Origin: Clostridiales bacterium
GTDB taxonomy: Bacteria > Bacillota > Clostridia > Saccharofermentanales > Saccharofermentanaceae
Direction: 5' to 3'
Length of the DNA: 51,077 nt
NCBI GenBank assembly: GCA_017962145.1
Contig: JAGCVX010000039.1
Location: 1-51,077 of the forward strand
A model generated the notes under the pieces. The model was given only the letters and a program-made list of their open reading frames with translations. It was not told the origin of the DNA and searched no databases. Within the stretch, counting starts at the first letter, position 1. Each line of letters opens with the position of its first letter. This document shows, piece after piece, positions 18,829-27,387 of this stretch. A program made the position numbers and the translations under genes.

Positions 18829-19449
18829 ATGGCAAAGCCGGCGAAAGAATGTCTGCATTCCGGTGATCTTTATATTCCTTCCGATCCCGAAGTCTTTAAC
18901 GAGCAGCTCCGCTGTCTCGATAAACTGGCGGAACTGAACGCATGCAAACCGTCCGATGTGGCGCGCCGCGAAGCGATCTGCAAGGAGATCTTTGCCGAGT
19001 TCGGCGAAGGTTCATATGTCGAGCTGCCGTTTCATTCCAATTTCGGTGGTAAGCACTGTCATCTCGGAAAATATGTCTACATGAATTTCAACTGCACGCT
19101 GACCGACGATACGCACATCTACATCGGCGACTATACCATGTTCGGACCGAATTGCGTGATCGCGACAGCCGGACATCCGATCGATCCGGATCTTCGAAGA
19201 CAGGGATACCAGTATAACTTCCCCGTACATATCGGAAAGAACTGCTGGCTCGGCGCAGGCGTCATCGTCACACCCGGCGTAACGATCGGGGACAATGTCG
19301 TCATCGGGGCGGGAAGTGTAGTCACAAAAGACATCCCGAGCAATGTCGTTGCGATGGGCACCCCGTGCAAAGTGGTGCGCGAAGTCAACGAGCACGACAA
19401 AGAGTTTTATTTCAGAGACCGCCGTATCGCTGACAGTCTTACTGACTGA
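18829..19449 (+). CDS. Sugar O-acetyltransferase (maltose/galactoside acetyltransferase family)
   Basis: Transfers acetyl from acetyl-CoA to a sugar hydroxyl. 206 aa with the usual N-terminal helical cap (SDPEVFNEQLRCLDKLAELNAC) and a left-handed beta-helix of hexapeptide repeats (HIYIGDYTMFGPNCVI, IGKNCWLGAGVIVTPGVTIGDNVVIGAGSVVTKDIPSN). The catalytic histidine is H116 in ATAGHPID; AMGTPCKVVR is the family C-terminal signature. Maa, LacA and NodL share this pattern, so the acceptor sugar is uncertain. It begins one base after thrC, with GAAGAAGG at the end of thrC as the likely ribosome binding site. Confidence 0.88.
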   Translation: MAKPAKECLHSGDLYIPSDPEVFNEQLRCLDKLAELNACKPSDVARREAICKEIFAEFGEGSYVELPFHSNFGGKHCHLGKYVYMNFNCTLTDDTHIYIGDYTMFGPNCVIATAGHPIDPDLRRQGYQYNFPVHIGKNCWLGAGVIVTPGVTIGDNVVIGAGSVVTKDIPSNVVAMGTPCKVVREVNEHDKEFYFRDRRIADSLTD

Positions 19450-19450
19450 G

Positions 19451-19486
19451 AAAAAAGATCCGCGCCTTTTCGGAAGACACGGATCT
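19451..19486 (-). terminator. Rho-independent terminator for prfC
   Basis: Read on the minus strand, AGATCCG (19486-19480) pairs with CGGATCT (19462-19456), with extra pairing possible in the 17-base loop, followed by a run of T (19455-19451). It lies just after the prfC stop. Confidence 0.65.
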
Positions 19487-19512
19487 GAAAGTCGATTTAT
19501 CTTCTTTTCTTT

Positions 19513-21126
19513 TTAGCGTTCGTGAATATCGTCGAGTCTGAGACCTTCGTTATGCTCGAGCGCCCAGGAGATCGCCCATTCCGATTCGAAAAGTACGACC
19601 GGCATCTCGTCTCGGTCGAGAACGAGCATGGACGTCGACGTCAAAGTCAGCTTTGAAAAATCGATATCGGCATTCTCATTCTCTTTCGCGCACCATCTGG
19701 CGAAGCGGTAGTTGAGGTTATTTCTCAGGATATCTACACCATACTCGGTCTTCAGGCGATGCTCGAGTACTTCAAACTGCAGCACGCCGACAACGCCCAT
19801 GATGTAAGTCTCGGTACCGATGCCCGGCTGCTTGTAAAGCTGGACGGCACCTTCTTCGGACAGCTGCTCGATACCCTTGAGGAACTGCTTTCTCTTCATG
19901 GAATCCTTAGGCTGGACCCTTGCGAAATGCTCCGGCGGGAATACCGGGATGTTGGCGAAGTTGAAGTTCTTCGAAGAGGTGGTGACAGTATCTCCGATAC
20001 GGAAGATGCCCGGATCGAAAAGACCGATGATGTCGCCTGCATATGCATCTTCGACGATCGTTCTGTCCTGTGCCATAAACTGCTGCGGCTGAGCCAGCGT
20101 GATCTTTTTTCCGGTGCGCATGTGTTTAACGTTCATGCCCTTTTCAAACTTACCGGAGCAGATACGCATGAAGGACATACGGTCTCTGTGGTTCGGGTCC
20201 ATGTTTGCCTGGATCTTAAATACGAAGCCGGAGAAATAATCTTCAGTCGGTTCTACGATGCCTTCGGAAGTCTCGTGGGACTGCGGTCCGGGAGCGATCT
20301 CGAGGAACTTTTTCAGGAAAGGCTCGACACCGAAGTTCGTGATCGCGGATCCGAAGAATACCGGAGTCAGTTCACCGGAGAGGATCTTGTCGAGATCGAA
20401 GGGGTCACCGGCCATATCGAGAAGCTCGATGTCGTTCTTAAGAGTCTCATAGTGGTGATCGCTCAGGATCTTCTTGAGCGCTTCTTCGTCGTTGATGCCG
20501 GCGCTGATGGACTTGACCATGGAAGCACCGTGGTCTTTGGTCTCGTTATCGAAGAGGAGAACTTCCTCGGATTCTCTGACATATACGCCCTGGAAGTCAC
20601 CGTCGGTGCCGATCGGCCAGTTGATCGGAGTACTGCGGATACCCAGTACCTTTTCCAGTTCGTCGATCAGGTCGAAAGGATTCTTGGCGGCACGGTCCAT
20701 CTTGTTGATGAATGTGAAGATCGGAATACCGCGCTTTCTACATACGGTAAAAAGCTTGATGGTCTGGGCCTCGACACCTTTCGCACCGTCAAGGAGCATG
20801 ACTGCGGCGTCCGCGGCACAGAGTGTACGGTACGTATCTTCCGAGAAGTCCTGGTGACCGGGGGTATCGAGAATATTGATGCAGTAACCATCGTAGTTGA
20901 ACTGCATGACGGACGAAGTAACGGAAATACCACGCTGCTTTTCGATCTCCATCCAGTCGGAGGTCGCATGGTGCGCGGCTTTTCTGGCCTTGACGGAACC
21001 GGCCATATGGATGGCGCCTCCGTAAAGAAGGAGTTTCTCCGTCATGGTCGTCTTACCGGCGTCCGGGTGCGAGATGATCGCGAAGGTACGGCGGCGCTGT
21101 ATCTCATTGATTATTTTTTCGTCCAT
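19513..21126 (-). CDS. prfC: Peptide chain release factor 3
   Basis: GTPase that recycles class I release factors from the ribosome after termination. The G1 motif SHPDAGKTT (residues 19-27), switch region RGISVTSSVMQF, G3 DTPGHQDFSEDTYRTL and G4 NKMD (about 144) identify an EF-G/RF3-type translational GTPase. The arrangement DAGKTTMTEKLLLYGGAIHMAGSVKARK and the 537-aa length are specific for RF3. The start is supported by GGAAGG about eight bases upstream. Monocistronic: own promoter candidate and own terminator. Confidence 0.95.
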   Translation of the reverse strand: MDEKIINEIQRRRTFAIISHPDAGKTTMTEKLLLYGGAIHMAGSVKARKAAHHATSDWMEIEKQRGISVTSSVMQFNYDGYCINILDTPGHQDFSEDTYRTLCAADAAVMLLDGAKGVEAQTIKLFTVCRKRGIPIFTFINKMDRAAKNPFDLIDELEKVLGIRSTPINWPIGTDGDFQGVYVRESEEVLLFDNETKDHGASMVKSISAGINDEEALKKILSDHHYETLKNDIELLDMAGDPFDLDKILSGELTPVFFGSAITNFGVEPFLKKFLEIAPGPQSHETSEGIVEPTEDYFSGFVFKIQANMDPNHRDRMSFMRICSGKFEKGMNVKHMRTGKKITLAQPQQFMAQDRTIVEDAYAGDIIGLFDPGIFRIGDTVTTSSKNFNFANIPVFPPEHFARVQPKDSMKRKQFLKGIEQLSEEGAVQLYKQPGIGTETYIMGVVGVLQFEVLEHRLKTEYGVDILRNNLNYRFARWCAKENENADIDFSKLTLTSTSMLVLDRDEMPVVLFESEWAISWALEHNEGLRLDDIHER

Positions 21127-21221
21127 AGTTCATGCCTTCCTGGTTTGGTTACGTAAAAATACGATATAATAGAACTGGTTGTTTTTTTGATAGTGCATTT
21201 CACTGGAAAACAAGCCAAATT

Positions 21222-21250
21222 ATTATATCAGCCTTACTCTGATAGGGCAA
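21222..21250 (-). promoter_or_regulatory. Promoter for prfC
   Basis: On the minus strand, TTGCCC (21250-21245), a 17-base spacer and a perfect TATAAT (21227-21222). Transcripts would carry a leader of roughly 90 bases before the prfC start. Confidence 0.55.
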
Positions 21251-21265
21251 GAAAAAGAGGTGCGT

Positions 21266-22120
21266 ATGCCCGGAAAAGATGTTAGATTGGCAGTGCTTAT
21301 CGACGCGGATAACATTTCTGCTGCATATATCAAGCCCATGATGCTCGAGATCGCGCGTTATGGCAATCCTACGATCAAGCGTATCTACGGCGACTGGACC
21401 AAGCCGCAGCTGGGCCCCTGGAAGCAGGTCCTTCTCGATCACGCCATCTCCCCGGTACAGCAATTCGGCTATACCAGCGGCAAGAACGCGACGGATTCAT
21501 CCCTGATCATCGATGCGATGGATATTCTTTATACCGAGCAGGTCGACGGATTCTGCCTGGTCAGTTCCGACAGCGACTTTACCCGTCTTGCGACAAGACT
21601 TCGTGAGGCCGGAAAGATCGTCTACGGTATCGGCGAGCAGAAGACTCCGACTCCGTTTGTGGCGGCATGCGACCGTTTCCTGTTTCTGGAGATCCTCGCA
21701 CCGAAGGAAAAGAAGACCCGAAACCTGTTCGGCGGTCTGATCGGAAAGAACTCTTCGGATTCTTCTTCGACAGTGGATACGGAAAGTAAAAAAGTCACCA
21801 TCAAGGTACAAAAGGGCGAACAGGAAGAGCCCGAAGAAAAAGAGAAGACCGAGCGCACGATCCAGTATATGGACGATGCGACCTGCGAGCTGATCAGCAG
21901 CTCGATCTCGGATCTGGCAGACGAAGACGGCTGGGCGTTCCTCGGCGACGTCGGAAACCTCGTCAACAAGAAGAGCCCTTCCTTCGACGCCAGAAACTAT
22001 GGATATTCGAAGATGAGCAAACTGATGCAGTCTTTGGATTTTGTGGAGTGCGAATTGCGGGTCAACGAAAAGAATCCGCAGGTCAAACTGATATATGTTC
22101 GCAACAAGGAGGATAATTGA
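21266..22120 (+). CDS. NYN-domain nuclease-like protein with C-terminal OST-HTH/LOTUS domain
   Basis: A predicted RNA-processing or RNA-binding protein. The NYN (PIN-like, LabA/YacP-type) domain shows acidic metal-binding positions: D13 and D15-N16 in LIDADNIS, KNATDSSLIIDAMDILY, and SSDSDFTRLATRLRE. A charged linker (about 165-205; KGEQEEPEEKEK) precedes a winged-helix-like OST-HTH/LOTUS domain (about 215-280: ADEDGWAFLGDVGNLVNKKSPSFDARNYGYSKMSKLMQS), which in other proteins binds structured RNA. The ATG at 21266 is preceded by AAAGAGG; an in-frame GTG at 21260 lies within it. A TATAAT at 21165-21170 lacks a clear -35. The stop overlaps a possible malQ start. Confidence 0.85.
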   Translation: MPGKDVRLAVLIDADNISAAYIKPMMLEIARYGNPTIKRIYGDWTKPQLGPWKQVLLDHAISPVQQFGYTSGKNATDSSLIIDAMDILYTEQVDGFCLVSSDSDFTRLATRLREAGKIVYGIGEQKTPTPFVAACDRFLFLEILAPKEKKTRNLFGGLIGKNSSDSSSTVDTESKKVTIKVQKGEQEEPEEKEKTERTIQYMDDATCELISSSISDLADEDGWAFLGDVGNLVNKKSPSFDARNYGYSKMSKLMQSLDFVECELRVNEKNPQVKLIYVRNKEDN

Positions 22121-22122
22121 AA

Positions 22123-23628
22123 GTGCGAAGAAGTGCAGGTGTTTTATTACACATCACATCCCTGCCGGGAGAGTATGGGATAGGTGGTTTTGGAAAAGAA
22201 GCCGAAGCCTTTGCCAAGAAACTGAAGGAAGCCGGAATGGGGTACTGGCAGGTCCTTCCGTTTACCAATCCGGGATCGGGAGATTCCCCGTATCAGAGTG
22301 ATTCCGCATTTGCCGGAAGCCCGCTGATCATCGACCCGGAGGACCTTTACGAAAGAAAACTTCTGACAAAAGAAGAACTCGAAGCATGTAAGTTTCCGGG
22401 TTCCTGCTACAGCGTAGATTACGCGTGGGTCAGAGAAAACCGCATGCAGATGTTAAAGAACGCATTTGCCAAGATCGATGACGAGACAAGATCCGCCATG
22501 AAGATCTTCGAGAAAGAAAATGACTGGGTCACGGAAGTCAAACTCTTCCAGGCCATCAAGGAATCCCAGGGTCAGAAAGCCTGGTGGGAGTGGGACGACA
22601 AAACGCTCATGAAGCACGATGCCAAGGCCCTGACGTTCTTCTCCGACAAGAATAAAGAGCTCTGCGATTTCTATCTTTTCATCCAGTACATCTTCTACGA
22701 TCAGTGGACGAAACTGAAAAAGAAGATCAACGAGATCGGCATCGAGGTCATCGGTGATATCCCGATCTACGTAAGCGGCGACAGCTGCGATGTCTGGGCA
22801 AACAGAAAACTCTTCCAGATGAATAAGGACGGTTCCTTTAAAAGTGTTGCCGGAGTTCCGCCGGATTATTTCTGCGAGGACGGCCAGCTCTGGGGCAACC
22901 CCGTTTACGACTGGGATGCGCATGAAAAGGATAACTACGCATGGTGGCTTTCCCGTCTGCATCAGAACTTCAAGCTCTACGATGTGATCCGCATCGACCA
23001 TTTCCGCGGATTCTCGCGTTTCTATGCCTGCCCGGCAGATGCGGAAAATGCAAGAAACGGCAAGTGGTATCCGGGTCCGGCCATGAAGCTCTGGAACCGC
23101 ATCTTCGAAGAATTCGGAAAGCATCCGGCGATCTTTGCCGAAGATCTCGGCGAGACCGACGACGAACTGATTCATTTCCTCGAAGAGACAGGTCTTCCGA
23201 CGATGCGTGTTCTGCAGTTCGGTATGGTGCCGCACGACGACAGCAAGCACATGCCGCACAACTATCCGGAAAACTGCATTGCCTACACCGGCACACACGA
23301 CAACAACACGCTTCTGGGCTGGCTTTGGGAAGCTTCCGAAGACGACCGCAGATTCGCGCTCGAGTACTGCCGCTTCCATGGTGACAACTGGGGCGACGGC
23401 GGTGTCCACGCGCCGGCCTGCCGTGCGATGCTGACTACCGTCTGGTCCTCTGCCGCCAAACTTGCGATCGCGCCGCTTCAGGACGTGATGGGATTTGGTT
23501 CGGATACGAGAATGAATGCACCGGGCATGCCCACAGGTCAGTGGCGCATCCGTTTCGGTGCGGACTCCATCAACCAGATGGACACCAAGTGGCTCAGTAA
23601 GCTCAACTGGGTCTATAAGAGATTCTGA
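22123..23628 (+). CDS. malQ: 4-alpha-glucanotransferase (amylomaltase, GH77)
   Basis: Transfers maltooligosaccharide segments between alpha-1,4-glucans, in maltodextrin and glycogen turnover. GVLLHITSLPGEYGIGGFG at the start, DSPYQSDSAFAGSPLIIDP, the nucleophile Asp in VIRIDHFRGF, the acid Glu in FAEDLGETDDE and the transition-state Asp in YTGTHDNNT are all present. About 500 aa, normal for the family. Start uncertain: GTG at 22123 gives the family-like MRRSAG with AAGGAGG ten bases away; TTG at 22117 would overlap the previous stop and sit four bases from that site. The overlap with the NYN gene implies cotranscription. A strong terminator follows immediately. Confidence 0.93.
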   Translation: MRRSAGVLLHITSLPGEYGIGGFGKEAEAFAKKLKEAGMGYWQVLPFTNPGSGDSPYQSDSAFAGSPLIIDPEDLYERKLLTKEELEACKFPGSCYSVDYAWVRENRMQMLKNAFAKIDDETRSAMKIFEKENDWVTEVKLFQAIKESQGQKAWWEWDDKTLMKHDAKALTFFSDKNKELCDFYLFIQYIFYDQWTKLKKKINEIGIEVIGDIPIYVSGDSCDVWANRKLFQMNKDGSFKSVAGVPPDYFCEDGQLWGNPVYDWDAHEKDNYAWWLSRLHQNFKLYDVIRIDHFRGFSRFYACPADAENARNGKWYPGPAMKLWNRIFEEFGKHPAIFAEDLGETDDELIHFLEETGLPTMRVLQFGMVPHDDSKHMPHNYPENCIAYTGTHDNNTLLGWLWEASEDDRRFALEYCRFHGDNWGDGGVHAPACRAMLTTVWSSAAKLAIAPLQDVMGFGSDTRMNAPGMPTGQWRIRFGADSINQMDTKWLSKLNWVYKRF

Positions 23629-23636
23629 TCAAACCG

Positions 23637-23672
23637 CGCCTTCGGGAAATGCACTTTCCCGGAGGCGTTTTT
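23637..23672 (+). terminator. Strong rho-independent terminator between malQ and glpK
   Basis: A 13-bp stem pairs 23637-23649 with 23655-23667 (one G-U) around TGCAC and is followed by TTTTT. It ends only 33 bases before the glpK start codon. It ends the NYN-malQ transcript and may also act as an attenuator for glpK (see findings). Confidence 0.85.
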
Positions 23673-23705
23673 GCCTCGCCTCATACATCGATAAGGAGGG
23701 ATCTT

Positions 23706-25223
23706 ATGGAAAAATATATGCTCTCGATCGACCAGGGAACGACAAGTTCCCGCGCCATGATCTTCCGAAACGACGGAACCTGTGTCGCATCGGCACAAGA
23801 ACCCTTTGAACAGCATTTCCCGAAGCCCGGCTGGGTGGAACACGATCCGGAGGATCTGTGGAATACGGTATGCGACTGTATCCGCCAGGCACTCGCGAAA
23901 GCAAACATCCAGAAAGGCCAGATCGCCGGTATCGGTATCACGAACCAGCGAGAGACGACGATCCTCTGGGAGAAGAGTACGGGCCGCCCGGTCTATAACG
24001 CGATCGTATGGCAGTGCAGAAGAACGGCTCCGCTCGTGGAGAAGATGAAAGAGTCCGACCCGGATTTTGCCGATAAGGTCTTAGAGAAGACGGGCCTGGT
24101 TCCGGATGCATATTTTTCCGCGACGAAGATCCAGTGGATCCTCGAAGAGGTACCCGGTCTAAAGGCAAGAGCCGGTCAGGGAGAGATCCTTTTCGGTACT
24201 GTCGACAGCTGGATCCTTTACCGCCTGACAGGTGGCAGATCTCATGCCACAGATTACTCCAACGCCTCCCGTACGATGCTGTTTAACATTGTTACATTGT
24301 CCTGGGACGAGGAGCTTTGCAGGTATTTCCATATTCCGATGTGCATGCTTCCGAAGGCGCTTCCGGGTGCCTCGGAATTCGGTTATGTGACCACCGATAT
24401 CCCCGGTCTGGAAGCCATCGGCGGAGTCGGGATCTATGGTATCCTCGGCGATCAGCCGGCAGCGCTTTTCGGACAGACATGCTTTGACAAAGGCGACATC
24501 AAGAACACATACGGAACCGGCTGCTTCACTCTCATGAACGTCGGCGACAGCCCGCTGGTTTCTAAGAGAGGCCTGGTCACTTCGGCGGCCTGGTCCTTTG
24601 GTGGAAAGACCACCTACGCGATGGAGGGCAGTGTATTTAACGGAGGATCCACGATCCAGTGGCTCCGTGATGAATTGAAACTGATCGACCACGCGTCGGA
24701 CTGCGATGTGCTGGCCGAGACCGTTCCGGACAACGCAGGTGTCTATCTCGTTCCGGCCTTCTCCGGGCTTGGCGCACCATACTGGGATATGTATGCCCGA
24801 GGCGCGATCCTCGGTCTGACACGAGGCACGACCAAGGCACATATCGCTCGTGCCGCGCTCGAAGGTATCGCGTATCAGGTATATGATCTGGTCAACCTCA
24901 TGCAGGAAGAAGCAGGCTGTCCCATCACGACGCTGAAGGTGGACGGCGGTGCCAGCGTCAGCCGTTTCATGATGCAGTTCCAGGCAGATATCTTAAACTG
25001 CAGTGTCGACCGCGCCAAAGAGCGTGAAACAACTTCACAAGGCGTAGCATATTTAGCCGGATTATATTGTGAATATTGGAAAGATATAGACGAATTGCGC
25101 AAGCTCCGTCACTGTGATACTCTTTTTGTTGCGGCGATGAAGGAAGAAGAGAGAACACGCCTGATCCAAAACTGGAAGAAGGCCGTCTCACGTGCAGCCG
25201 CATGGGAGGAAAAAGAATCGTGA
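23706..25223 (+). CDS. glpK: Glycerol kinase
   Basis: Phosphorylates glycerol with ATP to sn-glycerol 3-phosphate. FGGY-kinase motifs are clear: SIDQGTTSSRAMIF (from about residue 6), GWVEHDPEDLW, GITNQRETTILW, GDQPAALFGQ, KNTYGTGCFTLMN and ALEGIAYQVYDLV. 505 aa. The ATG has AAGGAGG at ideal distance. In Gram-positive enzymes activated by HPr, the loop before GDQPAALFG carries a phosphorylated histidine (YHFYG type); here it reads EFGYVTTDIPG with no histidine, so PTS activation is probably absent. No glpF or glpD is present. The downstream AEC transporter overlaps by four bases. No promoter fits in the 33 bases between terminator and start. Confidence 0.95.
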   Translation: MEKYMLSIDQGTTSSRAMIFRNDGTCVASAQEPFEQHFPKPGWVEHDPEDLWNTVCDCIRQALAKANIQKGQIAGIGITNQRETTILWEKSTGRPVYNAIVWQCRRTAPLVEKMKESDPDFADKVLEKTGLVPDAYFSATKIQWILEEVPGLKARAGQGEILFGTVDSWILYRLTGGRSHATDYSNASRTMLFNIVTLSWDEELCRYFHIPMCMLPKALPGASEFGYVTTDIPGLEAIGGVGIYGILGDQPAALFGQTCFDKGDIKNTYGTGCFTLMNVGDSPLVSKRGLVTSAAWSFGGKTTYAMEGSVFNGGSTIQWLRDELKLIDHASDCDVLAETVPDNAGVYLVPAFSGLGAPYWDMYARGAILGLTRGTTKAHIARAALEGIAYQVYDLVNLMQEEAGCPITTLKVDGGASVSRFMMQFQADILNCSVDRAKERETTSQGVAYLAGLYCEYWKDIDELRKLRHCDTLFVAAMKEEERTRLIQNWKKAVSRAAAWEEKES

Positions 25224-26149
25224 ATACGTTATTTCTGGTTTTTCTGAAGATCGTAGTCGCTGTAGCGATCGGTTTTCTGCTTCGTAAACACAGAGTACTG
25301 GATGAACGTATGCAGAAGGGTCTTTCGGACATGCTTCTTCGCGCGATCCTTCCGTTTAGTATCCTCGCTTCTGCGAACTACCCGAAATCCGACGACGTAT
25401 TCCGTGGCATGATCGCGGCATTTATCGCGGCGGTGATCTACTATTCCGTTTCGCTCGTGATCCTTCGTGCGATCAGTAAGAAGCTTCCTTTCCAGGACAA
25501 CGAAAAACGTGTCTTTGTTACCATGACCACTTTCGCAAACACCAGTTTCGTAGGATTCCCGGTCATGTCGGCCCTCTATGGCGACCACGGCCTTCTCCTG
25601 GCAGTCGTCTTTAATATGGCTTATAACATCTTTATGTACACATATGGCGTGCATCTTCTCAGCGGCAAGTCCGGTGACTGGAAAGAGGTCTTCCTCAATC
25701 CTGTGACCATTTCCTCGGTCGTTGCGATCGCGATCTTTGTCTCTCCGTGGACACTGCCTGTTTATGTATCGGATCCGATCACGCTTATTTCCAACATGAC
25801 GGTTCCGCTTTCCATGATCATCATCGGATCGAACCTGGCCACGCTTCCGTTCCAAAAAGTATTAAGCGACCCCAAGTCATATCTGGTATCGCTGATGCGT
25901 CTTCTGATCATCCCGGGAAGCGTGATGCTCTGCGTATTCCTGCTTTATAAGATGTTCCCGATGCTGCCGACGACCGCTTCAGTCATCGTTCTGATGTGCG
26001 CACTGCCTTGCGGCTCGATGAATGTTATCCTGTCTGAAAAGTATAACTGCGCGCCGGATTACGCTGCACGCGCGACAGTACAGAGCATGATCCTTACACT
26101 GATCACGCTTCCGCTGATGGTTTTCTTCTGCATGAAAATGTTTGTATGA
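25220..26149 (+). CDS. AEC-family (auxin efflux carrier-like) transporter
   Basis: An integral membrane protein of 309 aa with about ten hydrophobic segments. AVAIGFLLRKHRVLDERMQKGLSDMLLRAILPFSILAS, TTFANTSFVGFPVMSALYG and NMTVPLSMIIIGSNLA are the conserved half-repeats of the AEC family, whose bacterial members move small organic acids such as malate or lactate. GTG start with GGGAGGA at nine bases, overlapping the glpK stop as GTGA, so translation is probably coupled to glpK. The substrate is unknown; three-carbon acids from glycerol metabolism would suit the context. The gene converges with 26151 with a one-base gap. Confidence 0.87.
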   Translation: MNTLFLVFLKIVVAVAIGFLLRKHRVLDERMQKGLSDMLLRAILPFSILASANYPKSDDVFRGMIAAFIAAVIYYSVSLVILRAISKKLPFQDNEKRVFVTMTTFANTSFVGFPVMSALYGDHGLLLAVVFNMAYNIFMYTYGVHLLSGKSGDWKEVFLNPVTISSVVAIAIFVSPWTLPVYVSDPITLISNMTVPLSMIIIGSNLATLPFQKVLSDPKSYLVSLMRLLIIPGSVMLCVFLLYKMFPMLPTTASVIVLMCALPCGSMNVILSEKYNCAPDYAARATVQSMILTLITLPLMVFFCMKMFV

Positions 26150-26150
26150 A

Positions 26151-27242
26151 TCAGGAAACGATTCCGGCCTTGCTGGGCTCGGAAGTGGAATCCGGTGTAG
26201 TACGGATCCAGTAATTCTCGTTATAGATATCATCCAGTTCACTATAATATGTCTGCTCGTAGACACCGCCATCCGCAAGGATCGTACGGCGAGAAGGCTC
26301 GTTGTCTGTGTGGCAGACGACAAGGACCTTCGAGTGGCCGAGGATCTTCGCGTAAGGAAGCGCCATCGCCAGCATTCTCTTTCCATATCCGCGACGACGC
26401 TCGGAAGGACGTACGGAGTAGGAGATGTGGCCACCGTGCTTGGACATATAGTCATTCAGCTCATGTTTTACTTCGATCATACCGACCGGAAGACCGTCTG
26501 ACATGCGGAATGCCACAAAGATGGTGGACGGCATGTAGTACGAAGGCGCGGTCTTTCTGGACTTGAGAGACTGCACAAAATCAAACCACTCCGCGATATC
26601 TTCATAGGACTGAAGAAGAGCCGAACCGAAGATATTCTCTTCGCCCCAGTTCGTGTATTCATCACGGAAATCTTCCAGTTCTTCGGCAAAGTCCGTCGAT
26701 GGCGTGGTCAGGATGATGGCATCGTCCGGAACGTGGGCAACGCAGGTGAGCGGGTCCGAAAAATCGAACTCATATACTTCAAAATCACTTTCCGGAACAT
26801 GACCGACAACGAAGAGAGTATTTCTCTCCGCATAATACTCGGCACCGCACCAGATAAAATCACTGCCGGTACTAAGTGCTTCATCAGAATAATAACGGTG
26901 CTCGGACAGCGATTCCAGATCCAAAACAGAAAAACCGAAACGGTCACGACGGAAAAGATAATAGGTGATACCGTTTTTATGGTTGATCATCTCGCTTAAG
27001 GGCTCGGCATTGTCGAGGCACTCATAACGAAGGATCAGATCATGTTCGGGTGAATAAAGGGCATAGCGGGCAGCGATCCTGTGTTCATCTTCCAGATCAC
27101 ATTCGTATGTCTCGCAGACTAAGGAATAACCATTGGCGAAATACCCTTCGTCACGGTTTCTTCGATTTTCTTCACGAAACAGGATCTCACATTCCCGATT
27201 ATATCGTTCCGCATATTCAACTGAAAATGCGACATTTCTCAT
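26151..27242 (-). CDS. Two-part protein: unknown N-terminal domain plus GNAT acetyltransferase
   Basis: 363 aa. The C-terminal ~150 residues are a GNAT domain: VAFRMSDGLPVGMIEVKHELNDY, then the acetyl-CoA-binding loop SVRPSERRRGYGKRMLAMAL (R/Q-x-x-G-x-G/A type), and VVCHTDNEPSRRTILADGG, as in YjcF/Eis-like acetyltransferases of Bacillota. The first ~190 residues are acidic, Tyr- and Phe-rich and beta-strand-like (LVCETYECDLEDEHRIAARYALYSPEHDL), and I do not recognise them. The ribosome binding site is weak and no good promoter is visible on this strand. The stop codon sits one base from that of the AEC gene. The acceptor substrate is unknown. Confidence 0.75.
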   Translation of the reverse strand: MRNVAFSVEYAERYNRECEILFREENRRNRDEGYFANGYSLVCETYECDLEDEHRIAARYALYSPEHDLILRYECLDNAEPLSEMINHKNGITYYLFRRDRFGFSVLDLESLSEHRYYSDEALSTGSDFIWCGAEYYAERNTLFVVGHVPESDFEVYEFDFSDPLTCVAHVPDDAIILTTPSTDFAEELEDFRDEYTNWGEENIFGSALLQSYEDIAEWFDFVQSLKSRKTAPSYYMPSTIFVAFRMSDGLPVGMIEVKHELNDYMSKHGGHISYSVRPSERRRGYGKRMLAMALPYAKILGHSKVLVVCHTDNEPSRRTILADGGVYEQTYYSELDDIYNENYWIRTTPDSTSEPSKAGIVS

Positions 27243-27329
27243 AAAAAACTACCTGCTCTCCGACGCCGCGATACAGCGCCGAAATCTTGTCAAATACGAA
27301 TAAATCAAGTGTAGCATATTAGACAATAA

Positions 27330-27358
27330 TTGACAATCTTACAAACAAATTTTATATT
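27330..27358 (+). promoter_or_regulatory. Strong promoter for the zinc-ribbon pair
   Basis: Perfect TTGACA (27330-27335), 17-base spacer and TATATT (27353-27358), about 30 bases upstream of the start at 27388 in an AT-rich gap. It would drive both 27388 and 31425. Confidence 0.75.
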
Positions 27359-27387
27359 ATAGAGTGAAGTAGGAGGGTCGTATTTTT

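Noticed and set aside
19759..21156. A 465-codon open frame on the plus strand
   Set aside because: Antisense of prfC, which is beyond doubt.
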